DNA of 58,360 nucleotides from an uncultured Bacteroides sp. (GCA_945607605.1 CALYZE010000006.1:1-58360), one strand, 5' to 3'. Positions 8,518 to 18,137 are shown, counted from the stretch's first letter. Numbers and translations are program-made. The notes: generated by a model not told the origin, from the letters alone.

Positions 8518-9948
8518 ATGATGGAATTTAAACTACATAACGGAAGCGGAGGTCTATGCTGCAAAAGCTGCGGCAGGCAAGACAAGCAACTGAACACCTA
8601 CGACTGGCTCGCCGACATTCCCGGCAATGCCGAAGAAAGCGACATGGTGGAAGTTCAGTTCAAGAATACTCGCAAGGGCTATTTCCGTAACAGCAACAAA
8701 CTCCCTCTGGAGAATGGAGACATCGTTGCAGTAGAAACGACGCCCGGTCATGATATTGGTATGGTGACCCTTACGGGACGTCTGGTACCGCTGCAAATGA
8801 AGAAAGCAAATATCAAGTCGGAAGCTGACATCAAACGTATCTATCGCAAAGCCAAACCGGTAGATATGGATAAATACAACGAGGCCAAAAGCCGTGAGCA
8901 CCCCACCATGATTCGTGCCCGTCAGATAGCTTTGAACCTTAACCTCAACATGAAGATAGGTGATGTGGAATATCAGGGAGACGGCAACAAAGCCATCTTC
9001 TATTACATTGCAGATGAACGCGTGGACTTTCGCCAATTGATTAAGGTATTGGCAGATGCTTTTCATGTGCGCATCGAGATGAAGCAGATTGGTGCCCGTC
9101 AGGAAGCCGGACGCATTGGAGGTATAGGCCCGTGCGGACGTGAATTATGCTGTTCCACCTGGATGACTTCTTTCATATCGGTATCAACCAGTGCTGCCCG
9201 TTATCAGGACATCTCACTGAATCCCCAAAAGTTGGCAGGTCAGTGCGCTAAATTAAAATGTTGCCTCAACTACGAGGTTGACTGCTATGTGGAAGCGCAA
9301 AAACGTCTGCCTTCCAAGGAGATAGAATTAGAAACCAAAGATGGTACTTTCTTCTTCTTCAAGGCTGATATCCTAAATAACCAGATTACTTATTCAACCG
9401 ATAAATACATACCTGCCAATTTGATAACTATCAGTGGCAAACGTGCTTTTGAAATTATCGGGCAGAACAGGCGGGGTGTCAAACCTGATAATCTCGCAGA
9501 AGAGACTCAACGCCCCGAGCCTAAGAAACCTATAGACTTGCTGGAACAGGAAAGTTTGACTCGTTTTGACCGTAGCCATAAGGGCAGAGGTGGAAATGAG
9601 AGAAACAGTAGCAACGAAAACGGGAATGCGAATAGTAACGGAAACCGTAATAAAAGAAAAAAGAAAAGCAACCGTCCTCAAGGAAGTGAACAGCAGGCTA
9701 CTCCTTCATCCAATGCTCGAGGAGAACAATCCAGATCGGGAGAACCAACTAAACAAGGAGAACAGCAGCCCAGATCAAGAGAGCAAAGGCAAGCTGGTGA
9801 ACAACGCCAAGCTGGTGATCCAAGACGAGGGGAACAAAGACAGGGAGAACGCCCACAACGGAATAATAACCGCAGACCTCCTCGCAATAATAAGCCCAAA
9901 CCTCAAGGAGAGAAACCTGCTCAGAATGACAAACCTGTTCAAGAATAG
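8518..9948 (+). CDS. ricT: PSP1-domain protein RicT (YaaT-like)
   Basis: RicT/YaaT proteins carry a PSP1 domain. In Bacillus RicT acts with RicA and RicF as an Fe-S-containing complex affecting RNase Y; the Bacteroides role is not established. The 476-residue protein starts at the first of two adjacent ATG codons (8518, 8521). Cysteine-rich segments are at the N-terminus (GLCCKSCG) and around residues 200-260 (GPCGRELCCSTWM, then CAKLKCCLNYEVDC). The last roughly 130 residues are a low-complexity, Gln/Arg/Asn/Pro-rich tail of imperfect EQRQAG-type repeats, which looks disordered and could contact RNA. The 3' end overlaps the start of gldH by 23 bases, so translation may be coupled. Confidence 0.9.
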   Translation: MMEFKLHNGSGGLCCKSCGRQDKQLNTYDWLADIPGNAEESDMVEVQFKNTRKGYFRNSNKLPLENGDIVAVETTPGHDIGMVTLTGRLVPLQMKKANIKSEADIKRIYRKAKPVDMDKYNEAKSREHPTMIRARQIALNLNLNMKIGDVEYQGDGNKAIFYYIADERVDFRQLIKVLADAFHVRIEMKQIGARQEAGRIGGIGPCGRELCCSTWMTSFISVSTSAARYQDISLNPQKLAGQCAKLKCCLNYEVDCYVEAQKRLPSKEIELETKDGTFFFFKADILNNQITYSTDKYIPANLITISGKRAFEIIGQNRRGVKPDNLAEETQRPEPKKPIDLLEQESLTRFDRSHKGRGGNERNSSNENGNANSNGNRNKRKKKSNRPQGSEQQATPSSNARGEQSRSGEPTKQGEQQPRSREQRQAGEQRQAGDPRRGEQRQGERPQRNNNRRPPRNNKPKPQGEKPAQNDKPVQE

Positions 9949-10411
9949 AAGCATCTATTTAAAAGGAATCATACTACTGTTTGTTGCAAGTGTATTATGC
10001 GCTTGCGACAAACAGACTGTGTATCACTCCTTCCAGTCGCTCCCCAATAAAGGATGGCTCCGGGAAGATACGCTTTATTTCAACGTGGAAATTCCCGATT
10101 CACTAATCTACTACAAGCTATCGATGGAGGTCCGCAACCGAACGAACTATCCTTATCAAAATTTATCTCTCTCTATCTGCTACGATGCACCGGATGCGAT
10201 GCCATTGCCAGCAGACACGATTCTATTTACTTTAGCCGATAATGAAGGAGCTTGGAAAGGAAAGGGATGGGGAGGATTGTATCAAACAGCCGCTTCTGCA
10301 GGAAGCATCCAAATCGAACATCCTGGTACTTATCGTTTCAAAATAGCCTATACCTTCCCTGATGAAAGTTTGCAGGGGATCAACGATATCGGTCTTAAAA
10401 TAGAGAAATAA
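9926..10411 (+). CDS. gldH: gliding-motility-type lipoprotein GldH
   Basis: GldH is a lipoprotein first defined in gliding Bacteroidota; it is also kept in non-gliding Bacteroides, where its job is unclear. The frame is open far upstream inside ricT, but the start at 9926 gives a proper lipoprotein signal (ILLFVASVLCAC, lipid Cys near residue 27) and the expected 161 residues. A GGAG lies about 17 bases upstream within the ricT end. The segments HSFQSLP, W..DTLYFNV and the weakly conserved C-terminal IGLKIEK fit GldH. It ends 25 bases from the convergent rodA. Confidence 0.85.
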   Translation: MTNLFKNRSIYLKGIILLFVASVLCACDKQTVYHSFQSLPNKGWLREDTLYFNVEIPDSLIYYKLSMEVRNRTNYPYQNLSLSICYDAPDAMPLPADTILFTLADNEGAWKGKGWGGLYQTAASAGSIQIEHPGTYRFKIAYTFPDESLQGINDIGLKIEK

Positions 10412-10436
10412 AGTTCTTTTCTCGTCAGGACACTCC

Positions 10437-11897
10437 CTACAATGACAGTCGTCGATTACGTCCTGCATCAATCCTCAAGAAGATAAATAATAAGATAGTA
10501 AAGCCCCAAAGCGAGGAGCCACCATAACTGAAGAAAGGTAATGGGATGCCAATAACGGGGGTCAATCCTAATACCATCCCTATATTAATAAACAGATGGA
10601 ATAGAAAAATACTAAGTACGGAATAACCGTATACTCTACCAAAGGTAGAAGGCTGACGTTCTGCGACTGTAACCAAACGCAGGATAAGAACGAGGAATAA
10701 AAGCAATACGAAAGTAGAACCGATAAAACCCTCTTCTTCACCAACTGTACAGAAAATAAAATCTGTATCTTGTTCGGGAACGTACTTCAATTTAGTCTGA
10801 GTTCCGTTCAAGAATCCTTTGCCTGTCAACCCTCCCGACCCAATGGCAATCTTAGATTGATTCACGTTATAGCCGGCACCCGCCAAATCTTCTTCCATAC
10901 CCAATACTACTTTGATACGTATCTGCTGATGTGGTTCCAATATCTTATTAAAGAAGTAATCACTGGAATAGAGAAAACCAACAGAGCCTAAGGCAAACAA
11001 CCCTATCAGGAGATAAGCCGAATGCCGTTCACTCAAAGAAAGGAAGATGAGATATCCGACGACAAGCAGGCAAAGTCCCCACTGTACCCAAACTAAGTTG
11101 AAAGGTATCACATATTCGGATATTAAATAAGCGATCAACAACGTTCCCAACGAACCAACCAGAATATTCCGTGCAGGCCCCCAGCGTTTCTTATACACCC
11201 ATACCATTCCTCCGGCAAAAAGTAACACCATCAGCAGTACAGCAAATTCGCCAATGGGAGTCGGTGTATCAGCAATCATCACCCCGTCAAAACGAATACC
11301 TACTACGAAATAAACCACCGCACAGATCCCTGAGAACAAGACCACACCCGGCATCCCTTCTCGGTATAGCATCAAGAAAAAGGCGGAATACACCAATGCA
11401 GATCCCGTTTCCCGTTGAAAGATAATTAATATCATAGGGAAAAGAATCAAGAAGGCTAACATCAGGGCATGCTTCCATTTCTTCATAGTAAACGAGTAAG
11501 CACTCATATACTTAGCAAGTGCAAGTGCCGTAGCAAACTTGGCAAACTCCGCCGGTTGCAAACTCACAGGACCTAGAATTAACCAGGATCGAGAGCCTTT
11601 TGTATCGGGTGCAATAAAAATAGTTACTATCAAAAGTAGCATTAACCCTATATAGATAAAATAGGAGAACATATCATAAAGGGTATCATCTAACATCAGC
11701 AAAATAAACCCTAATCCGAAGGAGCATATAATCCAGACAAATTGCTTTCCGGCACGGGTAGAGAAATCCAGAAAGTCACGGTCACCATAATCATAGCTTG
11801 CGCCACAAACACTGAACCAGCCGAATATAATCAGCATCAGGTAAACGACAATGGTTACCCAGTCTAATGATTTCCATATGTTATCTCTACTTGTCAT
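10437..11897 (-). CDS. rodA: RodA-type SEDS peptidoglycan glycosyltransferase
   Basis: RodA is a membrane SEDS-family glycosyltransferase that polymerises peptidoglycan along the cell body together with PBP2. The 486-residue protein has about ten to twelve hydrophobic segments. Family segments include the SRSWLILGPVSLQPAEFAK motif near residue 105, QRETGSA, VNQSKIAIGSGG..GKG near 365, and EEEGFIG and PFFSYGGSS near the C-terminus. It is longer than the Proteobacterial protein, with an insertion in the central loop and membrane region. It follows mrdA (PBP2) by 78 bases and is the last gene of the mre cluster. Confidence 0.95.
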   Translation of the reverse strand: MTSRDNIWKSLDWVTIVVYLMLIIFGWFSVCGASYDYGDRDFLDFSTRAGKQFVWIICSFGLGFILLMLDDTLYDMFSYFIYIGLMLLLIVTIFIAPDTKGSRSWLILGPVSLQPAEFAKFATALALAKYMSAYSFTMKKWKHALMLAFLILFPMILIIFQRETGSALVYSAFFLMLYREGMPGVVLFSGICAVVYFVVGIRFDGVMIADTPTPIGEFAVLLMVLLFAGGMVWVYKKRWGPARNILVGSLGTLLIAYLISEYVIPFNLVWVQWGLCLLVVGYLIFLSLSERHSAYLLIGLFALGSVGFLYSSDYFFNKILEPHQQIRIKVVLGMEEDLAGAGYNVNQSKIAIGSGGLTGKGFLNGTQTKLKYVPEQDTDFIFCTVGEEEGFIGSTFVLLLFLVLILRLVTVAERQPSTFGRVYGYSVLSIFLFHLFINIGMVLGLTPVIGIPLPFFSYGGSSLWGFTILLFIFLRIDAGRNRRLSL

Positions 11898-11975
11898 CCG
11901 TTTATTTGGTTGTTTTGATGATTGAGATTCCCTTCAATCCCTCATCTTGACTAATTTATGGTATTTTTCGCCCGA

Positions 11976-13844
11976 TTATCTCTCTTCATCTCCGTAGAGT
12001 ATCACGCGATTACTAAACTCCTCCGCTCTTAATTCATTTTCAGGTGACAACTTACCATGCAGATACTGATCCATCATGATAGATCCGATAGGCACGCCAT
12101 AAGTAGCTCCATAACCTCCATTCTCGACATAAACCGCAATGGCTATCTTCGGTTTATCCATCGGAGCAAAGCCCATAAATACAGAGTGGTCTTTCCCACG
12201 ATTCTGCGCCGTACCCGTTTTGCCACAAGCTTCCACATCCGGCAAAATGGTATTCACCATACGACAGGTAGCACTACCAGTACTCCCGGTAACAGCCGCA
12301 CGCATTCCCTTTACCACCTCCTCATAATATTCGCGATCGATAGTCGGATAGCGCGGATTGCGATAAATGCTGTCCAGTTCATTGTCTTCTATTTCCTTCA
12401 CGATATGCGGAGTGATGAAGTGTCCCCGATTGGCAATAGTTGCACTCAGATTAGCTATCTGCAAAGGAGTAGTAAGTATTTCTCCCTGTCCGATAGAGAT
12501 ACTGATAACAGTCAGTCCATTCCAAGAGCCCCGATAAGCTTTATCGTAGAACTTGGCATTCGGTATCAGCCCTCGCTGTTCACCGGGAAGATCGGTGCCA
12601 AGACGATAACCAAAACCTTGCGACACCATATGGTCTTTCCATACAGTAATCGCATTCTGTGGTGAACCGTATTTTTTATCACCAAACATACGGAACAGTC
12701 CCCAACAAAAATAAGAGTTACAAGAAGTAGCGATGGCGGGAATCAATGACGTCGGTGAGGCATGGCCGTGACAACCTACACGTAAACTTCCGTAACTAAA
12801 TCCGTGAGAACAAGGATAACTTGGATACCCCTCATGAATGATTTCTTCTTGTAAGAATGTCAATGCTTGTGCCGTTTTAAAAGTAGATCCCGGCGGATAA
12901 GCTCCCATAATAGCACGGTTCAACAAGGGCTTCCGTTTATCCATCTGCAAAAATCGATGATTCTTACCACGCTGACGTCCAATCATAAGATGAGGATCAA
13001 AAGTCGGCGACGAGACCATACAAAGAATTTCTCCAGTCTCAGGTTCTATGGCTACAATGGCTCCAATTTTATGCTGCAACAAACGTTCACCCAACATTTG
13101 CAAGTCAATATCCATTCCTAACGTAAGATTCTTGCCCGGCACAGAAGGACGGTTTAATTTTCCATCCATGTAATGTCCCTGAATACGCCCATGAGCATCA
13201 CGAAGCAAAATTTCTACTCCCTTCTCTCCACGAAGATACTTTTCATAAGACTTCTCGATACCTTGTTTGCCGATATAATCACCACGAATATAATAATCAT
13301 CGTTCTCAATATCCTTTTTAGACACTTCGCCTATATCCCCCAGCGCATGTCCCGCAGAGTTATAAGTATATTGTCGAATGGTGCGTCGCTGAATATAAAA
13401 GCCTGTGAATTTGAACAACTTCTCTTGAAAGACCCCACACTCTTCAGCTGAAAGTTGAGTCAAAAATGTCTGGTGCGTATATTTCGAGTAACCGGGATTC
13501 ATCCAGCGGTTCTCTACATCCTTCATACGCTTTTTGAATTGTTCCAAAGTGATATTCAACGTGCGGCAAAGATCGAGTGTGTCAAGTTGTATCACTTCAC
13601 GCGGTACGAAAGTGATATCATAAGCCGGTTGATTAAACACCAGCAATTTACCATTACGATCATAGATAGCTCCACGTGAAGGATATTGTATTTTATTAAG
13701 AAACGCATTGCTGTCCGCATTCTTCTTATAATCATCTGTCATGATTTGTAAGTCGAACAAGCGGATCACATAAATCAAGACAATGACGATTGCCACAATG
13801 CCTATCACATATTTTCGCTTCTCAAGTATATAGTCTTTTGCCAT
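11976..13844 (-). CDS. mrdA: penicillin-binding protein 2 (elongasome transpeptidase)
   Basis: PBP2 cross-links peptidoglycan during lateral wall growth and is the partner of RodA. The protein has 622 residues, one N-terminal membrane helix (residues 13-30), a dimerisation/pedestal region starting with YPSRGAIYDRNG, and the transpeptidase domain. All three active-site motifs are visible: Ser320-Thr-Phe-Lys323, Ser374-Cys-Asn376, and Lys542-Thr-Gly-Thr545. It begins two bases after the end of mreD, so the two are almost certainly co-transcribed. It is a beta-lactam target class. Confidence 0.96.
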   Translation of the reverse strand: MAKDYILEKRKYVIGIVAIVIVLIYVIRLFDLQIMTDDYKKNADSNAFLNKIQYPSRGAIYDRNGKLLVFNQPAYDITFVPREVIQLDTLDLCRTLNITLEQFKKRMKDVENRWMNPGYSKYTHQTFLTQLSAEECGVFQEKLFKFTGFYIQRRTIRQYTYNSAGHALGDIGEVSKKDIENDDYYIRGDYIGKQGIEKSYEKYLRGEKGVEILLRDAHGRIQGHYMDGKLNRPSVPGKNLTLGMDIDLQMLGERLLQHKIGAIVAIEPETGEILCMVSSPTFDPHLMIGRQRGKNHRFLQMDKRKPLLNRAIMGAYPPGSTFKTAQALTFLQEEIIHEGYPSYPCSHGFSYGSLRVGCHGHASPTSLIPAIATSCNSYFCWGLFRMFGDKKYGSPQNAITVWKDHMVSQGFGYRLGTDLPGEQRGLIPNAKFYDKAYRGSWNGLTVISISIGQGEILTTPLQIANLSATIANRGHFITPHIVKEIEDNELDSIYRNPRYPTIDREYYEEVVKGMRAAVTGSTGSATCRMVNTILPDVEACGKTGTAQNRGKDHSVFMGFAPMDKPKIAIAVYVENGGYGATYGVPIGSIMMDQYLHGKLSPENELRAEEFSNRVILYGDEER

Positions 13845-13846
13845 TT

Positions 13847-14347
13847 CTATTTCTTCCTAATTCCTTCTACAGCCATGATACATATCACAGTCAGCAGAGT
13901 ACTCGCCACAATTCTCAACAACAAAGTACCAATATGGGCAAAGGAGAAAAATTCAAGGGCAAGTAGCATAGTGTGATGCACAAAAACGCTAACAATCAAA
14001 TATTTCAGAAAAGGGAGAACTCCCATCGTCCGGATCGAAGGTATCAAGGAGTCTAATGTATCACGCGCCACAAAGAGACGAAGAAAAGTAGGACGAAGAA
14101 AAGCCAATAAAACTGTAGCCGAAGCATTCATACCCGGAGTATCCGAAAAAATATCAACCGTTAGTCCTAAGAAGAACGCCCACAACATCAAAACATTGCG
14201 TGGTGTATTCGACTCAAGTTTCAATATGAGGTAGATGTATAAGAATAGAGTAGCATATCCTGCAATATGCACATTGTTCAGAATCAGTACCTGCAAAAGT
14301 ACTAAACCGATAAACCACCCTATTTTATGCAAATAATTAAAAGCCAA
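13847..14347 (-). CDS. mreD: rod-shape-determining membrane protein MreD
   Basis: This small integral membrane protein (166 residues, about five helices) lies between mreC and mrdA, the standard MreD place. Sequence conservation in this family is low, so the call leans on position, length and hydrophobic profile, with supporting features such as FFLGLTVDIFSDTPGMNA near residues 55-75, a conserved stretch of Bacteroidota MreD. MreD belongs to the MreBCD-PBP2-RodA elongation complex. Confidence 0.9.
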   Translation of the reverse strand: MAFNYLHKIGWFIGLVLLQVLILNNVHIAGYATLFLYIYLILKLESNTPRNVLMLWAFFLGLTVDIFSDTPGMNASATVLLAFLRPTFLRLFVARDTLDSLIPSIRTMGVLPFLKYLIVSVFVHHTMLLALEFFSFAHIGTLLLRIVASTLLTVICIMAVEGIRKK

Positions 14348-14413
14348 TGTTATTTAGTATTTATGATTAAAATTACTCCTTATTTTTGAAAGCTGGATTC
14401 CTTCTTTATCCTC

Positions 14414-15259
14414 TTATTTCTCTTCTTCTCGTGCCTCTAATGCTTTTTGTTCCTCTTGACCGCTACGCGAGATCACACGTACATTACTCACCTTGCCAAA
14501 GTCTGTAGCTAGTTTTATTTTCAACAGATACGAAAGTCCATCATGAGAATCGGACATATCATCTACCGTGCCGACTAACACCCCTTCGGGAAATACAGTG
14601 GAGTATCCGCTGGTCACTACCGTATCACCCAAATTAAATTCGGCATGTCGGGGCAGGTCTTTCAAATAAGCAAAACGAGAATCTCCTCCCTCCCATTTCA
14701 GATAACCAAAATAATCACTATTCACTATTTTACAGCTGATGCTGGACTTACTATTCAACAAAGGAATGAGCAGTGAGTAATGAAGAGAAGTCTTATACAC
14801 AATACCGACTAAACCGTTGGCATCTACCACCCCCATTTCAGGACGTATTCCATCTACCGATCCACGGTCGAGAGTGATATAATTATCGGCCCGCGTCAAG
14901 CTATTCTTGACCACATTCGCTTTTAATATGTTATAATTTTCGGAGGGCAGACGCTCCAAACTATACAACCGCGTAGAATCCAATCCCTTTTCCAGCAAAG
15001 TTTTTTCCAAGAGAGCCACCCGCTGTTCCAACCATATATTTCGGTCAAGCAAATCTTCATTAACCTGCTTCAGATTAAAAAAGGAACTAATACCGCCCGA
15101 AACTTCATAAACCTTCCCCGCTATTCCGTTGGCAGATGTAAAATAAACACTCTGCTGGTAATGATTGAAACGGAACAATAAAACAAAACTGGTAACCTCT
15201 AACAAAAGAAAGAGGAACCAGTAATTGTACTTAATGAGAAAGTTCAGTAAATTTCGCAT
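14414..15259 (-). CDS. mreC: rod-shape-determining protein MreC
   Basis: MreC is a periplasmic scaffold anchored by one N-terminal helix (residues 12-30) that links MreB/MreD to PBP2. The 281-residue protein has the expected coiled coil (about 60-90) followed by beta-barrel domains, with the conserved ITLDRGSVDGIRPEMGVVDANGLVG region around residues 130-155 and the SGYSTVFPEGVLVG segment around 210. It lies 66 bases before mreD and six bases after mreB. Confidence 0.95.
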   Translation of the reverse strand: MRNLLNFLIKYNYWFLFLLLEVTSFVLLFRFNHYQQSVYFTSANGIAGKVYEVSGGISSFFNLKQVNEDLLDRNIWLEQRVALLEKTLLEKGLDSTRLYSLERLPSENYNILKANVVKNSLTRADNYITLDRGSVDGIRPEMGVVDANGLVGIVYKTSLHYSLLIPLLNSKSSISCKIVNSDYFGYLKWEGGDSRFAYLKDLPRHAEFNLGDTVVTSGYSTVFPEGVLVGTVDDMSDSHDGLSYLLKIKLATDFGKVSNVRVISRSGQEEQKALEAREEEK

Positions 15260-15265
15260 GCCTTA

Positions 15266-16288
15266 TTATCTCATGAGGAATGAGAAGCGGTCAACATTCT
15301 TCAATGCCACGCCTGTGCCTTTAGCAACTGCATGTAAAGGGTCTTCCGCAATGTGGAACGGTATGTTTATTTTATCAGTCAAACGCTTGTCAAGTCCGCG
15401 GAGTAAAGCACCACCACCGGCTAGATAGATGCCATTGTGTACAATGTCAGCATATAGTTCGGGAGGGGTATTTTCCAAGGCACTCAAGATAGCTGTTTCA
15501 ATCTTAGAAATGGATTTCTCTATGCAGTGTGCCACTTCTTGGTAACACACAGGCACTTCCATTGGCAATGCCGTGATACGGTTCGGACCATGAACGATAT
15601 AATCTTCAGGACCCTCTTCACCTAATTCGGTCAATGCCGCACCTACATGAATTTTGATACGCTCTGCCATACGTTCACTGACCTTTACATTATGCTGACG
15701 GCTCATGTACTCCTGAATATCAGCTGTCAAGTCGTCACCTGCAATACGAATAGAGTTGTTGGAGACGATACCTCCCAAAGAGATAACAGCAATTTCCGTA
15801 GAACCACCACCTACATCAACGATCATGTTACCTTCCGGGGCCTCTACATCAATACCGATGCCGATGGCTGCTGCCATAGGTTCAAAGATCAGATAAACAT
15901 CCCGTCCGCCGGCATGCTCGGCAGAGTCGCGTACGGCACGCAGTTCTACTTCGGTACTGCCCGACGGAACCCCAATTACCATACGCAATGAGGGAGAAAA
16001 TAGACGGCTACGATTGTTTACCATCTTGATAAGCCCACGAATCATTTGTTCGCAAGCATAGAAATCAGCAATCACACCGTCACGCAAAGGGCGAATAGTA
16101 CGTATGTTTTCGTGAGTCTTCTCGTGCATCAACTTTGCCTTTTCACCTACGGCAATCATTTTATCTGTACGGCGGTCTAATGCCACAACCGAAGGTTCAT
16201 CCACCACGATCTTACCATTTGTGGTGATAATGGTATTGGCTGTGCCAAGATCCATCGCTATTTCTTGTGTAAAAGAGAATAATCCCAT
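15266..16288 (-). CDS. mreB: actin-like cell-shape protein MreB
   Basis: MreB forms membrane-bound filaments that guide lateral wall synthesis. The 340-residue protein has the full actin-fold signature: the phosphate-1 loop near the start (DLGTANTII), VGEKAK, the GVPSG and MVVDVGGGSTEIAV-type phosphate-2 loop around residue 160, and the adenosine loop LAGGGALLRGLD near 290. It is the first mre gene. The start codon sits four bases after one arm of a 13-base inverted repeat lying between purH and mreB. Confidence 0.98.
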   Translation of the reverse strand: MGLFSFTQEIAMDLGTANTIITTNGKIVVDEPSVVALDRRTDKMIAVGEKAKLMHEKTHENIRTIRPLRDGVIADFYACEQMIRGLIKMVNNRSRLFSPSLRMVIGVPSGSTEVELRAVRDSAEHAGGRDVYLIFEPMAAAIGIGIDVEAPEGNMIVDVGGGSTEIAVISLGGIVSNNSIRIAGDDLTADIQEYMSRQHNVKVSERMAERIKIHVGAALTELGEEGPEDYIVHGPNRITALPMEVPVCYQEVAHCIEKSISKIETAILSALENTPPELYADIVHNGIYLAGGGALLRGLDKRLTDKINIPFHIAEDPLHAVAKGTGVALKNVDRFSFLMR

Positions 16289-16292
16289 TTAT

Positions 16293-16375
16293 ATTTACGA
16301 TTTACTATTAATATTTCTCTTGTTTACTATTTGAGATTTAGATTCACCATGGCACTTCAGCCGTAAATCGTAAAT
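16293..16375 (-). repeat. 13-base inverted repeat between purH and mreB
   Basis: The arms ATTTACGATTTAC (16293-16305) and GTAAATCGTAAAT (16363-16375) are perfectly complementary, with a 57-base loop. In a purH-mreB transcript the 3' arm would end four bases before the mreB start codon. The loop also carries further short TAAATC/GATTTA copies. No TAnnTTTG promoter element was found in this gap, so mreB probably depends on readthrough from purH. Effects on translation or mRNA processing are inference. Confidence 0.55.
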
Positions 16376-16394
16376 CTTCAAATCTTAAATCTGA

Positions 16395-17918
16395 TTAATG
16401 CTTAAAGTGACGGAATCCCGTAATGACCATTGCAATGCCATGTTCATTACAATATTCAAATGAAAGTTCGTCCTTGATACTTCCACCCGGCTGAATCACA
16501 GCTGTCACACCCTCGTTACCTGCAATCTCCACACAATCAGGGAAGGGGAAGAAAGCATCGCTAGCCATCACAGCTTTATTCAAGTCAAAGCCAAAGTTTT
16601 TGGCTTTTTCAATGGCCTGCTTCAATGCATCTACGCGGCTGGTCTGTCCCACACCACTAGCCAATAACTGCTTACCTTTGGCCAATACAATAGCATTTGA
16701 TTTGCTGTTCTTCACTATTTTATTAGCAAACAACATATCTTCTACTTCCTGAGCTGTAGGAGCCTTCGTGGTTACAGTTTTCAAATCATCCGAAGATTCT
16801 ACTTTGAGATCACGTTCCTGCACCAACACACCGTTCAACAAAGAGCGGAATTGTTTCTTAGGCAGAGCAGCCTCTTTACGAACCAGGATAATGCGGTTTT
16901 TCTTTTGACCAAGGATTTCCAATGCGTCTACATCATAGTCAGGAGCAATAATCACTTCAAAGAAGATCTTATTGATTTCTTCAGCAGCAGCCTTGTCAAT
17001 CACGGCATTCGTAATAAGCACACCACCGAAAGCAGACACCGGATCACCGGCCAGAGCATCTTTCCATGCTTCTAAAACAGTTGGACGAGAAGCCAGTCCA
17101 CAAGCATTGTTATGCTTCAAAACGGCGAAGGTAGTATCGGAGAATTCATCAATCAAATCAACGGCAGCGTTGATATCAAGTAGATTATTGTAGGAGATTT
17201 CCTTGCCATGGATTTGGTCGAACATAGCCTCCAAATTACCGTAGAAATAACCTTTCTGATGCGGATTTTCACCGTAACGCAAGGTCTTTTGACTGTTAGC
17301 CGACTGCCGGAAAGCAGATCCTTCCTCACCATCGAAGTAATTAAAGATAGCTGAGTCATAGTTAGAAGATACCGCAAAAGCCTCTTTGGCAAACCAACGG
17401 CGTTCTTCGAGAGAAGTCACCGCTCCATGGTCCATCAACATATCGCATAACGGCTGGTACTGAGCTTGTGAAGCAACAATAACCACATCGCTGTAATTTT
17501 TAGCAGCAGCACGAATCAAAGAAATACCACCTATATCAATCTTCTCGATGATAGCAGGTTCCTCGGCTCCACTGGCTACAGTTGATTCAAAAGGGTAAAG
17601 ATCCACAATCACAAGATCTATTTCCGGAATCTCATATTTATTAATTTGCTGCATGTCTTGCTCCAAACTACGACGGCAAAGAATTCCTCCGAATATTTTC
17701 GGATGCAACGTTTTCACACGTCCACCCAAGATGGAAGGGTATGTAGTAAGGTCTTCCACTGCTTTGCAGGGATAACCCAAAGATTCAATAAATTGACGAG
17801 TTCCTCCAGTTGACAGGAATTCGACACCTTCTTCATGTAGTTTGGTAATGATTTCGTCCAAGCCCTCTTTGTGGTAAACAGACACCAGAGCTGTTTTGAT
17901 TCTTTTTGTTTCAGACAT
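16395..17918 (-). CDS. purH: bifunctional AICAR transformylase / IMP cyclohydrolase
   Basis: PurH carries out the last two steps of IMP synthesis. The 507-residue protein has the N-terminal IMP cyclohydrolase (MGS-like) domain (ALVSVYHKEGL, FLSTGGT, GGRVKTLHPK, IDIGGISLIRAAAKN) and the C-terminal transformylase domain with the catalytic KHNNACG motif around residue 267, the SDAFFPFPD segment and a GGSIKDE motif near the end. It is the first gene in a run leading into mreB, 106 bases downstream. A TAACTTTG promoter-like element is present upstream. Confidence 0.97.
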   Translation of the reverse strand: MSETKRIKTALVSVYHKEGLDEIITKLHEEGVEFLSTGGTRQFIESLGYPCKAVEDLTTYPSILGGRVKTLHPKIFGGILCRRSLEQDMQQINKYEIPEIDLVIVDLYPFESTVASGAEEPAIIEKIDIGGISLIRAAAKNYSDVVIVASQAQYQPLCDMLMDHGAVTSLEERRWFAKEAFAVSSNYDSAIFNYFDGEEGSAFRQSANSQKTLRYGENPHQKGYFYGNLEAMFDQIHGKEISYNNLLDINAAVDLIDEFSDTTFAVLKHNNACGLASRPTVLEAWKDALAGDPVSAFGGVLITNAVIDKAAAEEINKIFFEVIIAPDYDVDALEILGQKKNRIILVRKEAALPKKQFRSLLNGVLVQERDLKVESSDDLKTVTTKAPTAQEVEDMLFANKIVKNSKSNAIVLAKGKQLLASGVGQTSRVDALKQAIEKAKNFGFDLNKAVMASDAFFPFPDCVEIAGNEGVTAVIQPGGSIKDELSFEYCNEHGIAMVITGFRHFKH

Positions 17919-17961
17919 GATTTGCTTATTTAAGAGTACGCGTATATTTAAATTAGTGCCG

Positions 17962-17969
17962 CAAAGTTA
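17962..17969 (-). promoter_or_regulatory. Bacteroides -7 promoter element for purH
   Basis: On the minus strand this reads TAACTTTG, an exact match to TAnnTTTG, 43 bases before the purH start. A convincing -33 TTTG was not found at the usual spacing. It may drive both purH and the mre cluster. Confidence 0.5.
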
Positions 17970-18052
17970 CGAATTTTGTTCATTCTCACATGCATTCATA
18001 TACAATAAAATAATGTAATTATTTGCAAAACATGACTTTTATAAATAAATAT

Positions 18053-18105
18053 AAAAAAGTCAGGCAGGATACCCTCTTCTCTAAAGTAGAATATTCTGCC
18101 TGACT
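18053..18105 (-). terminator. rho-independent terminator after the M13 peptidase gene
   Basis: A 10-base perfect stem (AGTCAGGCAG at 18058-18067 and CTGCCTGACT at 18096-18105) is followed on the minus strand by a run of T. It begins 32 bases after the M13 stop codon and separates that gene from purH. The loop is long (28 bases). Confidence 0.8.
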
Positions 18106-18137
18106 AATTATTTATTGGTCTCTGCTTAGCTCATCTG

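Noticed and set aside
12057-12665. Plus-strand open frame of 202 codons
   Set aside because: It is antisense to the PBP2 transpeptidase domain and has no family features.
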